Positions 47,147-55,839 of a DNA stretch of 64,000 nucleotides are shown here, piece after piece; position 1 is the first letter of the stretch; the number at the start of each line of letters is the position of its first letter. The position numbers and the translations under genes are program-made. The notes beneath the pieces were generated by a model. The model had not been told where the DNA came from. It saw nothing but the letters and a program-made list of their open reading frames with translations, and ran no database searches. Origin of the DNA: Rhodoferax ferrireducens (GTDB lineage: Bacteria > Pseudomonadota > Gammaproteobacteria > Burkholderiales > Burkholderiaceae_C); assembly GCF_003347515.1 (NCBI RefSeq), contig NZ_QEII01000275.1, positions 1-64,000 on the forward strand. The letters are read 5' to 3'.

Positions 47147-48082
47147 ATGCACAAGATATTCATTGACGGCGAAGCCGGCACCACCGGTCTTCAAATTCGG
47201 GAGCGGCTGCAGTCGACGCCCGGCATCGAGTTGGTCAGCATCGCCCCCGAACTGCGCAAGGATGCGGCGGCCAAACGCGCCTTGATGTCCCAAGTGGATC
47301 TGGTCGTGCTCTGCCTCCATGATGACGCCGCTATTGAATCAGTAGCTATGATTGACGATATGGCGAGGGCTACAGGCCAAATTGGTCCCAAAATCATTGA
47401 TGCCTCCACGGCTCACCGCACGGCACCGGGCTGGGTATTCGGCTTTCCCGAATTGCTGAAGGGCCATGGCGAAGCGGTCGCACAGTCGCGCCGTGTCGCC
47501 AATCCGGGCTGCTATGCCACCGGCGCCATTGCGTTGATTCGACCCCTCATTGATGCGGGCCTGATTCCGAAGGATTTCCCGCTGACCTTGCCTTCGGTCA
47601 GTGGTTATTCGGGTGGCGGGCGGCCCATGATCGAGGCCTATGAAAAAGGCGAGGCGCCGGCTTTTGAGCTGTATGGCCTGGGCTTGAAGCACAAGCATCT
47701 GCCCGAAATCATGAAATACACCGGCCTGACGCGCCGCCCGGTGTTCATCCCCTCGGTCGGCAATTTCAAGCAGGGCATGCTGGTGCAATTGCCCTTGCAT
47801 CTGGACCTGCTGCCGGGGCAGCCCACGGCACAAGACCTGCATGAGGCGCTGGCCAGGCACTATGCGGGCAGCGAATGGGTCAGCGTGGAGCCCGCCACTC
47901 CGGATCTCAAGCTGGATGCCGTGGCACTGGCCGACACCAACAAGATGGAACTGAGGGTGTTCGCCAATCCGGGCGCAGACGATGGTTTCCAGCATGCGGT
48001 GCTGGTGGCCCGGCTCGACAACCTGGGCAAAGGCGCCAGTGGTGCGGCAGTACAAAATCTCAAGCTGATGCTGGGCATCTAG
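47147..48082 (+). CDS. argC: N-acetyl-gamma-glutamyl-phosphate reductase (type 2)
   Basis: This 311-residue type 2 enzyme has [17 protein letters not shown] (NADP loop), the nucleophile Cys in [14 protein letters not shown] (about 118-131), and [13 protein letters not shown] with His later in LKHKHLPEI. It reduces N-acetylglutamyl phosphate in arginine synthesis. Between LCLHDDAA and [10 protein letters not shown] there is a longer segment than usual ([19 protein letters not shown]), encoded by a dispersed repeat copy. It stands alone and is divergent from sucC. Confidence 0.95.
   Translation: MHKIFIDGEAGTTGLQIRERLQSTPGIELVSIAPELRKDAAAKRALMSQVDLVVLCLHDDAAIESVAMIDDMARATGQIGPKIIDASTAHRTAPGWVFGFPELLKGHGEAVAQSRRVANPGCYATGAIALIRPLIDAGLIPKDFPLTLPSVSGYSGGGRPMIEAYEKGEAPAFELYGLGLKHKHLPEIMKYTGLTRRPVFIPSVGNFKQGMLVQLPLHLDLLPGQPTAQDLHEALARHYAGSEWVSVEPATPDLKLDAVALADTNKMELRVFANPGADDGFQHAVLVARLDNLGKGASGAAVQNLKLMLGI
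47329..47389 (+). repeat. Dispersed repeat in frame in argC
   Basis: It reads CCGCTATTGAATCAGTAGCT, a spacer, GCGAGGGCTACAGGCC, AAATTGG. It is encoded as [19 protein letters not shown] (residues about 61-80), the same frame as in moaC and topB. Related type 2 ArgC proteins have a shorter loop here, so insertion is plausible. Confidence 0.8.
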
Positions 48083-48137
48083 GACACATCAAAACCCGGC
48101 GTGCAACGCGCGCAGTGCGTTGCGCAGCCCCAAGGCG

Positions 48138-49157
48138 TTATACCGATGCCCGCAGCTTGAGCAGATACAGCATGAGGCGCGTCGTGGCAACCTCGATGTC
48201 CAGGAAACTGGCAAAGTCTTTGCCCGGCAACCACGCAGACGACCAGCGGTTCTCCTTGAGCGTTTTCTGCCAGGCCTCATGCGCGGTCGCACGCGCCAGC
48301 GCGTCCAGCATCTCGGTACGCCGTGCTGTCAGGACATCCTTGCCCGTCATGACAGAGCGCCAGTTGGCCATTTCCACATCCAGGCCGAATTCGCGGACCG
48401 CCGGTATGCCAAACATGGCCCGTTTGGATGACACGCCAATGGCGCGCAACTTGCCGCTGGCGAGTTCGGCGCTGAATTCGCTGAAGCCTGAAATGCCGGC
48501 TTGCGCCTTGCCGCTGAGCACGGCGCCCACCACCTCGACGCCGCCCGCGAAGGGCAAATAGTTCAGCGCTTCCGGCCTGCCGCGTGCAACCCGCACCAGA
48601 CCACCTGCAAAAATATGATCGATACCGCCGGCAGAGCCGCCTGCAATCGGCGTCGCACTGGTTTCACGGCGCAAGCGCTCACCCAGATCACGCATGGTGC
48701 GAATCGGCGAGTCAGCCGCCACCACGACCAGCATGTAGTCGTTAACCAAACGCGCAAGTGGCTGGATATCGCGCAAGTCAACGGGCGGATGCTGCTCCCG
48801 CGCCAACGCGCCGAGCATCACCACGCCGCTGATGAGCATAGTGTCGGGGTCGCTGCTGTATTCCTTGACGTAGCGCGCCAGGCCCAGCGTACCGCCTTTC
48901 CCGCCTTCATTTTGGTACTCTACTTCGCCCACCGCGCCGCACGCTACCAGGGCCGCCCCCAAGGAGCGTCCGGTCTGGTCCCATCCGCCACCGGGATTGG
49001 CCGGAATGAAAATGCGCAAACGCCGCGCCAGCAAATGAGACTGCGCAGGTTTCGCCGCGTTGCCCTGTCCCCGGGCTGGCAGCGCCATGCCTAAACCAGC
49101 CGACGCCATCAGCGCCATTCCTTGTCGTCGAGACAGTCCAACACTTTTTTTGAGCAT
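48138..49157 (-). CDS. Bug/TctC-family tripartite tricarboxylate receptor
   Basis: This 339-residue protein has a signal peptide (LSRRQGMALMASAGLGMALP, cleavage after ARGQ); the twin Arg suggests possible Tat export. The TctC-like fold shows in RIFIPANPGGGWDQTGRSLG, EYQNEGGKGGTLGLARYV and YLPFAGGVEVVGAVLSGKAQ. It binds a carboxylate in the periplasm. No TctAB partners are nearby, which is common for the orphan receptors of this group. It converges with argC. Confidence 0.88.
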   Translation of the reverse strand: MLKKSVGLSRRQGMALMASAGLGMALPARGQGNAAKPAQSHLLARRLRIFIPANPGGGWDQTGRSLGAALVACGAVGEVEYQNEGGKGGTLGLARYVKEYSSDPDTMLISGVVMLGALAREQHPPVDLRDIQPLARLVNDYMLVVVAADSPIRTMRDLGERLRRETSATPIAGGSAGGIDHIFAGGLVRVARGRPEALNYLPFAGGVEVVGAVLSGKAQAGISGFSEFSAELASGKLRAIGVSSKRAMFGIPAVREFGLDVEMANWRSVMTGKDVLTARRTEMLDALARATAHEAWQKTLKENRWSSAWLPGKDFASFLDIEVATTRLMLYLLKLRASV

Positions 49158-49224
49158 GATTTCCTTTATTCGTGCAAACGATAAAAATCTGGCCCTAGTC
49201 TATCCAGACTGCACACGTCGAAAT

Positions 49225-49674
49225 CTAGTCCTCGAATTTGCCCGCCACCACAGCGCGAATCGCTTCGGAAGCAAAACCGCGCGCGGCCAAAAACCGCATC
49301 TGCTGGGCGGTTTCCTTCGGATTTTGCGGCGCCTGGCTGAACTTCTTGCGCCAGACCGCCAGCGCCCGCTCCAACTCGCTGGCCTGCAAGCCCGCCAGGG
49401 CTGCGCTGACAGCCTCGGGAGCCAGTCCTTTGCTTTGCAACTCCTGCTTGATGCGGGCGGTGCCCAGCTTGGCGGCACGGCGATGCACGACCGACTCAAT
49501 CACCCGCTGCTCGTTGATGAAGCCCTTGGCTTGCAGTTCGTCCAGTGCCTGGGCCAGCGACCCGGGCTCCTCTTCAAAGGGTTTGAGTTTGCGCTCCAGT
49601 TCGGCTCGGGAGTGCTCGCGGCCGCTGAGCAGGCGCAGGGCGCGACCTTTGAGAGAGGGCTGGGCAAACGACAT
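49225..49674 (-). CDS. recX: Regulatory protein RecX
   Basis: This 149-residue protein has three-helix RecX repeats: RALRLLSGREHSRAELERKL, ALDELQAKGFINEQRVIES, VHRRAAKLGTARIKQELQSK and a C-terminal AAQQMRFLAARGFASEAIRA. RecX caps and disassembles RecA filaments and limits ATPase activity. It lies 90 bases after recA on the same strand, the common arrangement, with a dispersed repeat between them. Confidence 0.94.
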   Translation of the reverse strand: MSFAQPSLKGRALRLLSGREHSRAELERKLKPFEEEPGSLAQALDELQAKGFINEQRVIESVVHRRAAKLGTARIKQELQSKGLAPEAVSAALAGLQASELERALAVWRKKFSQAPQNPKETAQQMRFLAARGFASEAIRAVVAGKFED

Positions 49675-49721
49675 GGGGAGTTCGGTTCAACCGTGATGGC
49701 ATTCACCGCAGACTATGCGCA

Positions 49722-49772
49722 ATAACTATACTTTTAATAGCTGCTTGCGCATAGTCCACGAGGGCTAGGCGG
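49722..49772 (+). repeat. Dispersed repeat at the recA 3' end
   Basis: It reads TAACTATACTTTTAATAGCT, GCTTGCGC, a spacer, ACGAGGGCTAGGCGGC. The arms fit the family hairpin and the AGGGCTAG core contains the recA stop codon (49765-49767, minus strand TAG). Confidence 0.75.
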
Positions 49773-50856
49773 CTTTTTTGCTTGAAGCCTTGGTTTTCAC
49801 TTCGGGCTCTTCGGCGCCCGGCAGCAAAGGAATGCCCAGCGACGCACGCACCTTGTTTTCGATCTCGGTCGACAAGGCCGGGTTTTCGCGCAAAAACTCA
49901 CGGGCGTTGTCGCGGCCCTGGCCGATTTTTTCGCCGTTGTAGGCGTACCAGGCGCCCGACTTGTCCAGGATATTGGCGGTCACACCCATGTCGATGATCT
50001 CGCCGTGGCGGCTGATGCCCTCGCCGAACAGGATGTCGAATTCGGCGGTCTTGAAAGGCGACGCCACCTTGTTCTTGACGACCTTGACCCGGGTTTCGTT
50101 GCCGATCGCCTCGTCACCTTTTTTGATGGTGCCGGTGCGACGAATGTCCAGGCGCACCGAGGCGTAAAACTTCAGCGCATTGCCGCCGGTGGTGGTCTCG
50201 GGCGAGCCGAACATGACGCCGATCTTCATGCGGATCTGGTTGATGAAGATCACCATGCAATTGGTCTTCTTGATGTGGGCCGTGAGTTTGCGCAGGGCCT
50301 GGCTCATCAGGCGGGCCTGCAGGCCGGGCAGCGAGTCGCCCATTTCGCCTTCGAGCTCGGCTTTCGGCGTCAGGGCGGCGACCGAGTCGACCACGATCAG
50401 ATCGACCGCGCCGGAGCGCACCAGGCTGTCCACAATTTCCAGCGCCTGCTCGCCGGTGTCGGGCTGGCTGATCAGCAAGTCCTGCAGGTTGACGCCCAGC
50501 TTTTGCGCGTACTGGATGTCCAGCGCGTGCTCGGCGTCGACAAACGCGCATTGGCCGCCGATTTTTTGCATCTCGGCAATCACCTGCAAGGTCAGCGTGG
50601 TTTTGCCACTGGATTCCGGTCCGTAAATTTCAACCACCCGGCCGCGCGGCAGGCCGCCGACGCCCAAAGCGATGTCCAGCCCGAGCGAGCCTGTCGAAAC
50701 CACCTGGATGTCCTCGATCACCTCGCCCTCGCCCAGACGCATGATGGTGCCTTTGCCAAACTGTTTTTCAATCTGGGCCAGCGCCACTTGCAGGGCCTTG
50801 GCTTTTTCGGCATTCACGGGGGTGGGGGCTTTGATCGGTGTCACAGGTGCGTCCAT
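49765..50856 (-). CDS. recA: Recombinase RecA
   Basis: This 363-residue protein has Walker [11 protein letters not shown] (about 76-85), FVDAEHALD, Walker [11 protein letters not shown], the loop 1 [20 protein letters not shown] and loop 2 [20 protein letters not shown]. It forms filaments on single-stranded DNA and induces LexA cleavage. The start at 50856 has a GGAG ribosome site; the upstream 17 in-frame residues are not family-like. A candidate LexA box (50911-50926) is 55 bases upstream. The stop lies in a dispersed repeat. Confidence 0.98.
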   Translation of the reverse strand: MDAPVTPIKAPTPVNAEKAKALQVALAQIEKQFGKGTIMRLGEGEVIEDIQVVSTGSLGLDIALGVGGLPRGRVVEIYGPESSGKTTLTLQVIAEMQKIGGQCAFVDAEHALDIQYAQKLGVNLQDLLISQPDTGEQALEIVDSLVRSGAVDLIVVDSVAALTPKAELEGEMGDSLPGLQARLMSQALRKLTAHIKKTNCMVIFINQIRMKIGVMFGSPETTTGGNALKFYASVRLDIRRTGTIKKGDEAIGNETRVKVVKNKVASPFKTAEFDILFGEGISRHGEIIDMGVTANILDKSGAWYAYNGEKIGQGRDNAREFLRENPALSTEIENKVRASLGIPLLPGAEEPEVKTKASSKKAA

Positions 50857-50910
50857 GGAAATCTCCTTGAATATCAATTGCTTGGGTCGGGGTTTGATTC
50901 GCAGCACCCT

Positions 50911-50926
50911 CTGGTTTTAATGACAG
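50911..50926 (-). promoter_or_regulatory. Candidate LexA box of recA
   Basis: The minus strand reads CTGTCATTAAAACCAG, one mismatch from CTGT-N8-ACAG, with an AT-rich centre. It is 55 bases before the recA ATG. It is the only good match in the gap, so it is the likely SOS operator. Confidence 0.55.
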
Positions 50927-50961
50927 GCTGGATGCTTGAACAGTAGTTTAGCGCGGCCTTT

Positions 50962-51000
50962 AAATCTGTAAACAGATTTTTTAGTCAATTTGGTTTACTA
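50962..51000. promoter_or_regulatory. Palindromes upstream of the MarR gene
   Basis: AAATCTGTAAACAGATTT at 50962-50979 has perfect 8-bp arms around AA. Directly beside it TAGTCAATTTGGTTTACTA (50982-51000) is an imperfect inverted repeat. They lie just before the MarR start codon (30 bases), a typical autoregulator position. The first could also be taken as a short-centred LexA-like site, but the spacing is wrong. Confidence 0.5.
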
Positions 51001-51029
51001 TTTCCACCTACCCATTGCTCCTTCACACC

Positions 51030-51503
51030 ATGTCTGATCCTTATCCCACCGATGGCTGGCGCCAAACCCACTTGGGGCACTGGATGAGCCAGGCGCTGCA
51101 GCGCTTTGACGCCCGCGTGCTGGCCCTGATGGCCCGCAATGAAGACATGCCGCTGGCGCTGTCAAATCTGGCGGCGCGGGGGCGTTTGAGCGCATCGCAC
51201 GTCCACATCACGCGCCATCTGGCACTGGAGGGTTCGCGCCTGACCGAGCTGGCGCAGCGCGCCAACATGAGCAAGCAGGCCATGGGCAAACTGGTCGAGC
51301 AGTGCGAGGCCTGGGGTCTGGTCACCCGCCTGGAGGACACGCACGACGCCCGTGCCCGGCGCATTGTGTTCACCCCCATTGGACTGGCCTGGCTGCAGGC
51401 GTTTCGCCAAGCGGTGGTGCAGGCCGAGGATGAGTTGCGCGCGGCGGTCGGGCCAGAAGTGGCCACCGTCATCGCGATCGGGCTGGAAGCGTATGCAACC
51501 TGA
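51030..51503 (+). CDS. MarR family transcriptional regulator
   Basis: This 157-residue protein has a winged helix-turn-helix at about 60-120 (HITRHLALEGSRLTELAQRA, NMSKQAMGKLVEQCEAWGLV, DARARRIVFTPIGLAWLQAF). It is preceded and followed by the dimerisation helices of MarR proteins. It probably represses its own promoter through the adjacent palindromes. The partner genes and ligand are unknown. It is divergent from recA. Confidence 0.9.
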   Translation: MSDPYPTDGWRQTHLGHWMSQALQRFDARVLALMARNEDMPLALSNLAARGRLSASHVHITRHLALEGSRLTELAQRANMSKQAMGKLVEQCEAWGLVTRLEDTHDARARRIVFTPIGLAWLQAFRQAVVQAEDELRAAVGPEVATVIAIGLEAYAT

Positions 51504-51608
51504 AAGTCTGCCCTCACCTGACGAAAAACGTCTGGCGGGCATGCGCGCCTAGAATTGGCGAAAAACACGAATGCCCGTCGACGGCCTTCACCCACCAAGG
51601 AGACTCAC

Positions 51609-52283
51609 ATGCGAATTCTGATTGCAGAAGATGACCAGGTTTTGGCCGACGGTTTGCTGCGCACCCTGCGCAGCTCGGGCGCCGCGGTGGACCATGTGGC
51701 CAGCGGCACCGAAGCCGATGCCGCGCTCATGACCAACACCGAATTCGATTTGCTGATTCTGGACCTGGGCCTGCCCAAAATGCACGGGCTGGAGGTGCTG
51801 AAAAAGCTGCGCGCGCGCGGCTCCTCGCTGCCGGTGCTGATCCTGACAGCCGCCGACAGCGTGGAGGAACGTGTCAAAGGTCTGGACTATGGCGCCGACG
51901 ACTACATGGCCAAGCCCTTCAGCCTGCAGGAACTCGAAGCCCGGGTGCGCGCCTTGAGCCGGCGCGGCATGGGCTCGGCCAGCAGCACCATCAAACACGG
52001 CCCCCTGATTTACGACCAGTCCGGCCGCGTCGCCACCATCGACGGCGTCATGGTCGAGCTGTCGGCGCGCGAACTGGGTCTGCTGGAAGTGCTGCTGCAG
52101 CGCGCCGGCCGCCTGGTGAGCAAGGACCAGCTGGTGGAACGGCTGTGCGAGTGGGGCGAAGAGGTGAGCAACAACGCGATCGAGGTCTACATCCACCGCC
52201 TGCGCAAGAAAATCGAAAAAGGCCCGATCCGCATCGCCACGGTTCGCGGTCTGGGCTATTGCCTGGAAAAAATCCCCAACTGA
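51609..52283 (+). CDS. OmpR/TctD-type response regulator
   Basis: This 224-residue protein has a receiver domain (residues 1-115; DD at 9-10, phosphoacceptor Asp in LLILDLGLPKMHGLEVL near 51, Lys in YMAKPFSLQE). A winged-helix DNA-binding domain (125-222; LSARELGLLEVLLQRAGRLV, NAIEVYIHRLRKKIEKG) follows. It is 27 bases before the sensor kinase gene. The subgroup resembles TctD/QmlR-type regulators of carboxylate uptake. The ATG at 51609 follows AGGAGA. Confidence 0.93.
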   Translation: MRILIAEDDQVLADGLLRTLRSSGAAVDHVASGTEADAALMTNTEFDLLILDLGLPKMHGLEVLKKLRARGSSLPVLILTAADSVEERVKGLDYGADDYMAKPFSLQELEARVRALSRRGMGSASSTIKHGPLIYDQSGRVATIDGVMVELSARELGLLEVLLQRAGRLVSKDQLVERLCEWGEEVSNNAIEVYIHRLRKKIEKGPIRIATVRGLGYCLEKIPN

Positions 52284-52310
52284 ACATAGGCTGTCCACGC
52301 TTGTGACCTC

Positions 52311-53768
52311 GTGAACATTTTCCACCGCGAGCAGCGCTCCCTTTTCGGTGAGATCCTGGACTGGATGCTCACGCCGCTGCTGCTGCTGTGGCCCGTGAGT
52401 CTGGTGCTGACTTGGCTTGTAGCGCAAAGCATTGCCGGCAAGCCGTTTGACCGGGCGCTGGAGTATGACGTCGGGGCGCTGGCGCAATTGGTCACCGTAA
52501 ACAACAACCGGGTCCAATTCAACCTGCCGCTACCGGCGCGCGAACTGCTGCGCGCCGATGATTCGGACACGGTTTACTACCAGCTGCTGGGTGCACGGGG
52601 CGAGTACCTGAGTGGTGAGCGCGAGCTGCCACTGCCGCCGGAAGACGAGAAACCCGTTTTCGATGAGGTTCGCATTCGGGACGACGAGTTCCGCGGCGTC
52701 GACATCAAGGTCGCCTACACCTGGGTCAAAGTGGCGCTGCCGGGCGCCAAACCGGCGCTGGTGCAGGTGGCCGAGACCATGGAAAAACGCTCGGTGCTGG
52801 CGACGGAAATTGTCAAGGGCGTCATGCTGCCGCAGTTCGTCATCCTGCCGCTGGCGGTGCTGCTGGTGTGGCTGGCGCTGGTGCAGGCGATCAAACCCCT
52901 GAACCAGCTGGAAGAGCGCATTCGCGCCCGCCGCCCCGACGATTTGAGTCCGATCGATGCGCAGGCAGTGCCGCTGGAAGTGGCGCCGCTGGTGTACTCG
53001 GTCAACGATCTCTTGATGCGACTCAAAGACTCGATTGCCACCCAAAAACGCTTTCTGGCCGACGCAGCCCACCAGCTCAAGACACCGCTGGCGGGTTTGC
53101 GCATGCAGGCCGACCTGGCGCAACGCGAAGGCGCCAACACCGAGGAGCTGAAACAATCGCTGCGCCAGATCGGCCGCGCCAGCATCCGGGCGACCCACAC
53201 CGTCAACCAGCTGCTGGCGCTGGCGCGGGCGGAGAGCAGCGGCGCGGCGATGCCGCGCACGCTGTGCGATCTGGCCGACCTGACCATGGCCGTGGTGCGG
53301 GATTGCGTGCCGCGGGCGATCGAAAAATACATTGACCTGGGTTATGAAGGCACCCAGCCAGGCGCGGAAGGCGGGCAACTGGCGGGCAACCCGACCCTGC
53401 TCAAGGAGCTGATCCGCAACCTGGTGGACAACGCCATCAATTACACGCCCTCCAGCGTCGACCAACCCGGCGTCATCACAGCGCGGGTGCTGACCGATCC
53501 GTTTGGCAAAACCCTGGTGCTGCAGGTGGAAGATTCCGGCCCGGGCGTGCCCGAGGCCGAGCGGGAGCTTATTTTCCAACCCTTCTATCGCGCGCTGGGC
53601 ACCGAGGCCGATGGCTCCGGGCTGGGCCTGCCGATCGTGATGAAGATCGCGCACCAGCACAACGCCACCGTCAGCATGGAGGACACCCGGCCCGGTCAGG
53701 TGCCGCCCGGTGCGCGCTTCAGTGTGCGTTTTATGGCGGAGTCGACCAGCGACGCGGCCCTGGCCTAG
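52311..53768 (+). CDS. TctE-type sensor histidine kinase
   Basis: This 485-residue inner-membrane kinase starts at GTG 52311. It has a first helix (about 18-40), a periplasmic TctE-like N-terminal sensor (about 40-180), a second helix (185-205) and a HAMP-like stretch. HisKA follows, with His in FLADAAHQLKTPLAGLRMQA (about 250), then HATPase motifs N (ELIRNLVDNAINYTPS), G1 (VEDSGPGVP) and G2 (GSGLGLPIVMKI). It pairs with the preceding regulator. In this family the signal is often a tricarboxylate, which may link it to the Bug receptors in this window. Confidence 0.92.
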   Translation: MNIFHREQRSLFGEILDWMLTPLLLLWPVSLVLTWLVAQSIAGKPFDRALEYDVGALAQLVTVNNNRVQFNLPLPARELLRADDSDTVYYQLLGARGEYLSGERELPLPPEDEKPVFDEVRIRDDEFRGVDIKVAYTWVKVALPGAKPALVQVAETMEKRSVLATEIVKGVMLPQFVILPLAVLLVWLALVQAIKPLNQLEERIRARRPDDLSPIDAQAVPLEVAPLVYSVNDLLMRLKDSIATQKRFLADAAHQLKTPLAGLRMQADLAQREGANTEELKQSLRQIGRASIRATHTVNQLLALARAESSGAAMPRTLCDLADLTMAVVRDCVPRAIEKYIDLGYEGTQPGAEGGQLAGNPTLLKELIRNLVDNAINYTPSSVDQPGVITARVLTDPFGKTLVLQVEDSGPGVPEAERELIFQPFYRALGTEADGSGLGLPIVMKIAHQHNATVSMEDTRPGQVPPGARFSVRFMAESTSDAALA

Positions 53769-53771
53769 GGC

Positions 53772-54434
53772 TCAGCGGCACGCGGTCAAGGGCTTGCCGG
53801 CCAGAGCCGGCGTCAAGGCCTCCAGTCGGGCTCGCAACGCATCATCGACGCCCGGCAAGCGCAACAGCAGGCCACGCACCTCGGCGCGCTCCTCCACCAC
53901 ACGTGCGGTGCGCACGCCGCGCTGGCTCAAAGCCTCCAGTGCCTCATTGGCCGCTGCCTGCGTCTCGAAGCCGCCCAAGGACAGCCCCAAGGCCAGCGCC
54001 GGGTTGACCAAGGGCTCATACTTCAGGTTCAAGAACGCCAGCTGCGCGCGCTTTTTTTCTAGATCGGCGGTGCTGGCATATTTACCCATGTAGATGATCC
54101 AGCGCGCCGGCTCCGCTGCGGCGTCCAGCACCCACGAGCCCGCCGGCCAGCTGGCGGACAGTGTGCGACGCAACAGCTCACCCTGAACTTCGTCAAACAA
54201 ACCGGCCTGCAGACACTCGTTCGAGCCGGCAACAAGGACGCGCGGCGCCGCCTCAGGCAGGCCCTGCTCCTGTTGGGTGAGCAGGTGCAGGGCATCCGGC
54301 CTGATTTGCTGATCCAAGCGTTGCGGTTCGGATTGCTGCACCGGCGCCAGGCCCAGGCCGAGCAGCAGGTCTTGTGACCAGGCGAAATATAGGCCGTTGA
54401 GCAGTACCAGGGCCAGAACAAATAATCGCAACAT
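53772..54434 (-). CDS. SPOR-domain-like membrane protein
   Basis: This 220-residue protein has one N-terminal membrane helix (LRLFVLALVLLNGLYFAW). A C-terminal SPOR-like domain (about 105-185: RWIIYMGKYASTADLEKKRA, GLSLGGFETQAAANEALEAL, RVVEERAEVRGLLLRLPG) follows. SPOR domains bind denuded peptidoglycan at septa, so a role in division or cell-wall maintenance is likely. It converges with the sensor kinase gene and is 17 bases after birA. Confidence 0.82.
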   Translation of the reverse strand: MLRLFVLALVLLNGLYFAWSQDLLLGLGLAPVQQSEPQRLDQQIRPDALHLLTQQEQGLPEAAPRVLVAGSNECLQAGLFDEVQGELLRRTLSASWPAGSWVLDAAAEPARWIIYMGKYASTADLEKKRAQLAFLNLKYEPLVNPALALGLSLGGFETQAAANEALEALSQRGVRTARVVEERAEVRGLLLRLPGVDDALRARLEALTPALAGKPLTACR

Positions 54435-54451
54435 GGGTGTACAGGTGCCGA

Positions 54452-55252
54452 CTAGAGATGCTCGTAGGGCGGGGGACTCAAGGGGCGCACGCTTACCTCG
54501 GAACTGGTGATTTTTTTGACCCCCTGCTCCGTCTGTACGCGCAAGGCGCCAACACCATCCACCCCAAGCGCTGTACCGCTTACCCCATCGCTGAGGGTCA
54601 CCGCAAGTCCGGCCAGCGCATCGCGCTCATTGAAACGGGCCTGAAACGGCGCGAAGCCGTACGCCTCGAACGCCTTGAGGGCTTGCACCAAGGGTGCGGC
54701 GATCCGCAGCAGGGCCTGTGGCGCATCCACGCCCGGCAGCACCTCCCCCAGCCAGGCGGGCGGCGTGGCCAGGCCCGTGGCGCCACGCTCCCGGATGTTG
54801 ATACCCACACCCACCACGGCGTAACGCAGATCGCCCAGACTGGCGGTCTCGATCAGAATGCCGGCCAGTTTGCGGTCATGCAACCACACATCATTGGGCC
54901 ACTTCAAGCGCAGCTCGGGATGCAGGCTCTGGACGATGCTGAGCCCCACGGCCAGCGACAGGCCCGACCAGTCTTGCGGCGACAAGGGCAGGCCCAACGA
55001 AAAAGTAAGAGAAGCTGGCGCCCCCGCGCTTGCCTCCTGCCCGCTAAACCACTGTCGTCCCAATCGGCCGCGCCCAGCCGTCTGCTGCTCGGCCACCAGC
55101 AGCACCGGCTCCATGCGCCCGGCGCGGGCGCGGCGCATCAACTCGGTGTTGGTGGAATCGATCTGCGGCAATATTTCGACGGTAAAACCGGGCAGATCAG
55201 GCACCACGGCTTCCCAGATCGCCTCAGCCGGCCAGCGTGTCGGGCTGCTCAT
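54452..55252 (-). CDS. birA: Biotin--[acetyl-CoA-carboxylase] ligase (no DNA-binding domain)
   Basis: This 266-residue enzyme has DSTNTELMRRARAGRM (biotin/ATP), ADLPGF-type front and the BirA loop QQTAGRGRLGRQWFS (the GRGRRG signature reads GRGRLG). It also has LRLKWPNDVWLHDRKLAGIL and VVGVGINIRE. It makes biotinyl-AMP and biotinylates carboxyl carrier protein. It has no N-terminal winged helix, so it is not a repressor, unlike E. coli BirA. ATG 55252 is preferred over GTG 55258. Confidence 0.93.
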   Translation of the reverse strand: MSSPTRWPAEAIWEAVVPDLPGFTVEILPQIDSTNTELMRRARAGRMEPVLLVAEQQTAGRGRLGRQWFSGQEASAGAPASLTFSLGLPLSPQDWSGLSLAVGLSIVQSLHPELRLKWPNDVWLHDRKLAGILIETASLGDLRYAVVGVGINIRERGATGLATPPAWLGEVLPGVDAPQALLRIAAPLVQALKAFEAYGFAPFQARFNERDALAGLAVTLSDGVSGTALGVDGVGALRVQTEQGVKKITSSEVSVRPLSPPPYEHL

Positions 55253-55258
55253 GGTCAC

Positions 55259-55738
55259 TTAACGGCGGCCGCGTTTCGGCGCCAAAAGCGTGCCGCGGCA
55301 AGTCTTCGCGCCGCACCAGCAGGGGTACTCGGCCTTGAGCTTGGGCGTGTAGCGCTCGTCAATGATCAGGCCGTAGTCGTAATTGAGTTCTTCGCCGGCC
55401 TTGATATTGCGCAGGGCCTTGATGAAAATACGCCCGTCCTGCTCGTCGGCTTCGCAGTTGGGGTCGCAGGCGTGGTTGATCCAGCGCGAGGAGTTGCCGC
55501 CCACCACCGCGTCGATCACGCGGTTTTCGTCAATGTGAAAATAAAACGTGTGATTCGGGTCGGTCGGGTCGTGCGGGTGACGCGCCTGCGCTTCGGGCCA
55601 GCTGATGATCTCGCCCACGTATTCAATGAGGGTTTCGCCTTCGGCGATATCCTGCACGGCAAACACGCCTTTGCCGTGCACGCCGGAGCGTCGGGTTTGA
55701 ATGCGGCGATGGCTTGCGGCGGCGACTTTTTTGGGCAC
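55259..55738 (-). CDS. SET-domain protein methyltransferase-like
   Basis: This 159-residue protein starts at GTG 55738 (MPKKVAAASH). The SET domain covers almost all of it: SGVHGKGVFAVQDIAEGETL, IEYVGEII, NSSRWINHACDPNCEAD (SAM/peptide motif NHxCxPNC) and GEELNYDYGLI, followed by a C-terminal post-SET-like cysteine group (YPCWCGAKTCRGTLL). The pattern equals eukaryotic histone lysine methyltransferases, and the domain is scattered in bacteria. Its substrate is unknown; the lysine-rich tail encoded in topB beside it is one guess. Confidence 0.9.
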   Translation of the reverse strand: MPKKVAAASHRRIQTRRSGVHGKGVFAVQDIAEGETLIEYVGEIISWPEAQARHPHDPTDPNHTFYFHIDENRVIDAVVGGNSSRWINHACDPNCEADEQDGRIFIKALRNIKAGEELNYDYGLIIDERYTPKLKAEYPCWCGAKTCRGTLLAPKRGRR

Positions 55739-55769
55739 GGTGAAAAATTTGGTATGGTGAACTCGTATG

Positions 55770-55820
55770 GGCGCGTGTGGGCGCGCTCACGTATGTGTGT
55801 GTGCGCCTGTGCGCACGCGA
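55770..55820. other. Alternating purine-pyrimidine tract before topB
   Basis: The stretch is dominated by GC, GT and CA dinucleotides (GCGCGTGTGGGCGCGCTCAC then GTATGTGTGTGTGCGCCTGT, GCGCACGCG), a pattern with Z-DNA-forming potential under negative supercoiling. It is in the leader of the topoisomerase gene, ending 20 bases before its ATG. Confidence 0.6.
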
Positions 55821-55839
55821 GAAACTGGATTGTAGTCAG

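Noticed and set aside
50962..50979. AAATCTGTAAACAGATTT as a LexA box
   Set aside because: CTGT and ACAG are only 2 bases apart instead of 8; it fits a MarR-type palindrome better.
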